64,000 nt of DNA from JACKBC01 sp041391125 (GTDB taxonomy: Bacteria; Chloroflexota; Anaerolineae; Caldilineales; Caldilineaceae): NCBI GenBank assembly GCA_041391125.1, contig JAWKON010000012.1, positions 62,001 to 126,000 of the forward strand, written 5' to 3'. Of this stretch, positions 62,016-64,000 are shown piece after piece; the first letter of the stretch is position 1, and every line of letters begins with the position of its first letter. A model generated the notes under the pieces. The model was not told the DNA's origin. It worked only from the letters and a program-made list of their open reading frames with translations, and did not search any database. Both the position numbers and the translations under genes were made by a program.

Positions 62016-63419
62016 CTAACGGAGTTTCCGCTCCATCAACATAGCGCCTTCGCCATTGTTAAATTTGAAGAACTCGTTCACTTCTTCGTGTCCCTCCACG
62101 CCCATTACGTCTTGCACCAGCGCCACGGCCTGTTCATAGCTGTGGGTCTGGCTGGATTGCAGCGCATTCCAAACGAGCTGTGTGCGGTCGCCCGTTTTGT
62201 AGGCCAATAATTCGCGTTCCATGGAGAGCCAGTTGGGATAGATCATCTCGAGCATGATTTTGGGAGGCAGCGGTTCGACCTGCATGGGGAAGACGCCGCC
62301 TTTGTTGATGATGGCGGGCACTTCCACCACCACATCGTCGGGAATGCCGGCCAGCACGCCGTTATTGGGAATATTCACCTCGAACTGCTCTTCCACATTG
62401 TTGACCAGCGCATCAATGATCGGCACCTGTTGCTCGCGCGTCTTCTCCTGGCCCAGTTCCTGCACAACGCTGGCCTTGGGGTCGCTGGCCAGCCGCTTGA
62501 TCATGGCCAGCTTTTCTTCCAATCCCTTCACATATTGGGGGCGCGCAATATCGGTATCCGGCCCGCCAAATTTCTCAAAGAACCAAAACTGTTTCGTCGC
62601 CAAATCGGAATGATACCACCAGCTCTGGCCGCTGCGCACAGTATCGCCAATGGGCATGAGGCCATACATCATATATTGGTGGATAGCGCCCTTGGACATC
62701 TGAATATCGTGGGTGCGTATGGGGGTGTGCGTGCGCCAATACTCTTCGGCTTTGGTTTCGATCCACTCTTCAAGCATGGGGTACATGTCCTGGCCGCGAT
62801 AGTAGCAGAAGGTGAGCCAGACGTTGTGATTCAGGCCGGGGGCCTGCCAGGTCAGGTCTTTCAAGCTGGTTATCTCCAGCCCCAGCGTGCGCGCAATTTC
62901 ATAGACACCATAGTGACCGTGGCAGAGGCCAATGATCTTGATGTCGCTTTCGCGCGTCATCAGCGTGCAGCCAGAGAAGACGGGGTTGCCCGACTGGATA
63001 AGCCAGGCGTCGGGGCAGATTTCTTCCATGTCGCGCACCACGCTCATCATCAAATTATAGTTGTAATAGGAGCCGGGTACGCTGGCGCCGGTGCTGTAAT
63101 AGTAGCCATGTTTGGCAATAATATCGCGCATGGCGGCGGCGTGGTAATGCCCTTTGGCGTCGGCCGTGTTGATCACAAAATCGGCGTCGCGCAGCGCGGC
63201 CTGCCGATCCGTGGTGCTTTCGATGCGCAGGTCCTGGCCCAGTTCCTGGCTGTAGCGCTGGGCCAATTTGGTGATCATAGGCAGCCGCTCTTCATTGATG
63301 TCCATGAAATGCACAAAGCTGCCCGCCAGGTTGGGCGTCAAGCACAAGTCTTTGACCAGACCCAGCGAAAAAGTGGCGCTGCCGGCGCCGATAACGGCAA
63401 TTTTGATTGGGGTTGGCAT
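62016..63419 (-). CDS. GH4 family glycosidase, probable alpha-galacturonidase (LplD-like)
   Basis: GH4 enzymes use NAD and a divalent metal and cleave by an oxidation-elimination-reduction route. The NAD site KIAVIGAGSATFSLGLVKDL is at the N-terminus. The metal/substrate loops SGNPVF and GLCHGHYG follow; the CHG motif at the metal-binding Cys is the form described for uronic-acid-specific members such as LplD. GLNHNVWL is also present. ATG 63419 is chosen, with GGAGG just upstream; the frame extends to 63599 only through repeat sequence. Galacturonic acid and rhamnose are both in pectin, which links it loosely to the rhamnose operon. Confidence 0.85.
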   Translation of the reverse strand: MPTPIKIAVIGAGSATFSLGLVKDLCLTPNLAGSFVHFMDINEERLPMITKLAQRYSQELGQDLRIESTTDRQAALRDADFVINTADAKGHYHAAAMRDIIAKHGYYYSTGASVPGSYYNYNLMMSVVRDMEEICPDAWLIQSGNPVFSGCTLMTRESDIKIIGLCHGHYGVYEIARTLGLEITSLKDLTWQAPGLNHNVWLTFCYYRGQDMYPMLEEWIETKAEEYWRTHTPIRTHDIQMSKGAIHQYMMYGLMPIGDTVRSGQSWWYHSDLATKQFWFFEKFGGPDTDIARPQYVKGLEEKLAMIKRLASDPKASVVQELGQEKTREQQVPIIDALVNNVEEQFEVNIPNNGVLAGIPDDVVVEVPAIINKGGVFPMQVEPLPPKIMLEMIYPNWLSMERELLAYKTGDRTQLVWNALQSSQTHSYEQAVALVQDVMGVEGHEEVNEFFKFNNGEGAMLMERKLR

Positions 63420-63452
63420 TGGTTCCTCCGAGGATTTATGATTTGGTATTTT

Positions 63453-63563
63453 GGACCCCCTCCCTGCCTCCCCCTCGAGGGGGAGGAGCGACAGACAGTG
63501 CCGCCTATGGCGGCGCAGTTCCCTCCCTAGCGCAGCGGCCAGGAGAGGGTTAGGGAGGGGTAA
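63453..63563. repeat. Composite C/G-rich hairpin repeat
   Basis: CCCCCTCCCTGCCTCCCCCTC and complementary GGGGGAGGAG, followed by a GCCGCC-TAT-GGCGGC hairpin and a TTAGGGAGGGG arm. It is related to the element at 43838. It forms the whole upstream region of the GH4 gene. Confidence 0.8.
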
Positions 63564-63610
63564 AAGTTCTGATTTACGATGCAAATGGGTTACCGGCAAT
63601 GATTTAAGCC

Positions 63611-63835
63611 CTAACGCAACACGCGCAGAATCACATTGATCACCACCGTCAAAATGATGCTCATTACAATCATGGTTCCACAGGGGGCAAAGAGCGTAAA
63701 GCTATCGCGTTGCAGCACCAGATCACCCGGCAGCCGCCCCAAGCCAGGCACGCGCGGCGCCGCCGTGATCAGCAAGCCGATGAGAAAGATAACGCCGCCC
63801 AAAAGCATCAATAGGCGGCCGGTTTCGGTGGACAT
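63611..63835 (-). CDS. DUF2905 family small membrane protein
   Basis: 74 residues with two helices (LLMLLGGVIFLIGLLITAA and MIVMSIILTVVINVILRVL) separated by the conserved loop PGLGRLPGDLVLQRDSFTLF, which is the family hallmark. Function unknown. AAGGA is placed before the ATG. Confidence 0.88.
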   Translation of the reverse strand: MSTETGRLLMLLGGVIFLIGLLITAAPRVPGLGRLPGDLVLQRDSFTLFAPCGTMIVMSIILTVVINVILRVLR

Positions 63836-63879
63836 GGTGGAGTCCTTGTGGACAAGAGTGCTCGGTATGTACGCCCATG

Positions 63880-63966
63880 TTGCGTGTTACGTATTGCGTG
63901 AACCGGTGCAGAATCTTGTAACGATTCAAGAAAGTTGACGTGTTCACGCACCACGCAATACGCAAC
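63880..63966. repeat. Hairpin, GTTGCGTATTGCGTGAACC family, copy 2
   Basis: The left arm TTGCGTGTTACGTATTGCG plus TGAACCGG and the right arm 63942-63966 as its complement. It is the same family as the outer arms at 30750-30959. Confidence 0.88.
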
Positions 63967-64000
63967 AGGTCTCCTTGGCTACGTATCAAACAACCTGACC

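Overview
The window looks like part of a chromosome from an uncultured member of the Chloroflexota (Anaerolineae/Caldilineae-like). This is inferred from gene content and not from a marker tree. Pointers are a fused rhamnulose-phosphate aldolase/dehydrogenase (RhaEW type), a Sec-exported clade II-type nitrous oxide reductase, paired Uma2 nucleases, very large subtilisin/Kelch/DUF11 exoproteins, sugar and peptide ABC importers with Ala/Pro/Glu-rich lipoprotein binding proteins, and many dispersed hairpin repeats between genes. No phage, plasmid, transposase, rRNA or CRISPR array is visible.

Layout. 0-4 kb: a thioredoxin-like protein and a Crp/Fnr regulator in one operon, a ferredoxin, a PIG-L/LmbE deacetylase, and a DUF5678-like/retropepsin-like pair. 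4-9.2 kb (minus strand): a sugar ABC importer with an unusually large MalF-type permease, and a small P-loop kinase. 9.4-9.7 kb: three tRNA genes (Ser-UGA, Ser-GCU, Arg-GCG). 9.8-14.6 kb: two half ABC exporters, one broken, with a Phd/YefM-type antitoxin gene between them. 14.6-17.3 kb: a HEPN-like protein, an Lgt-like membrane protein and UDP-glucuronate decarboxylase. 17.4-19.4 kb: nosZ without accessory nos genes. 19.6-27.9 kb: an acetyltransferase, a flippase-like membrane protein, two GT-C glycosyltransferases, a lipoprotein and RsmD. 28-37 kb (minus): an oligopeptide ABC importer (oppF, oppD, oppC, oppB, oppA) interrupted by two Uma2 genes and a small antitoxin-like gene. 37.3-45.7 kb (minus): a giant secreted subtilisin with Kelch and DUF11 parts, a methyltransferase and a sugar epimerase. 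46-50.3 kb: two small exported proteins of unknown family, a ferric-reductase-like membrane cytochrome and a two-component system. 50.6-56.5 kb: rhamnose catabolism (rhaB, a nucleotidyltransferase, rhaI, rhaEW). 56.7-64 kb: a GAF/degenerate HD-GYP protein, a large unknown membrane-anchored protein, a cold-shock gene with a structured leader, a GH4 alpha-galacturonidase and a DUF2905 protein.

Together the genes fit a heterotroph that imports sugars and peptides, degrades plant or microbial polysaccharides (rhamnose and galacturonic acid are both pectin sugars), makes its own surface polysaccharide, and can respire N2O.

Two properties matter for any reader. First, at least seven genes carry single-base frameshifts, often two or three within about 100 bases, while the protein homology continues in another frame; residual sequencing indels are the simplest explanation, with gene decay as the alternative. 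Second, most intergenic gaps hold hairpins built from one short 'word' repeated on one arm and reverse-complemented on the other. Some are nested in each other, and some run into or sit inside genes. These hairpins are the most striking structure that ordinary genes do not explain.
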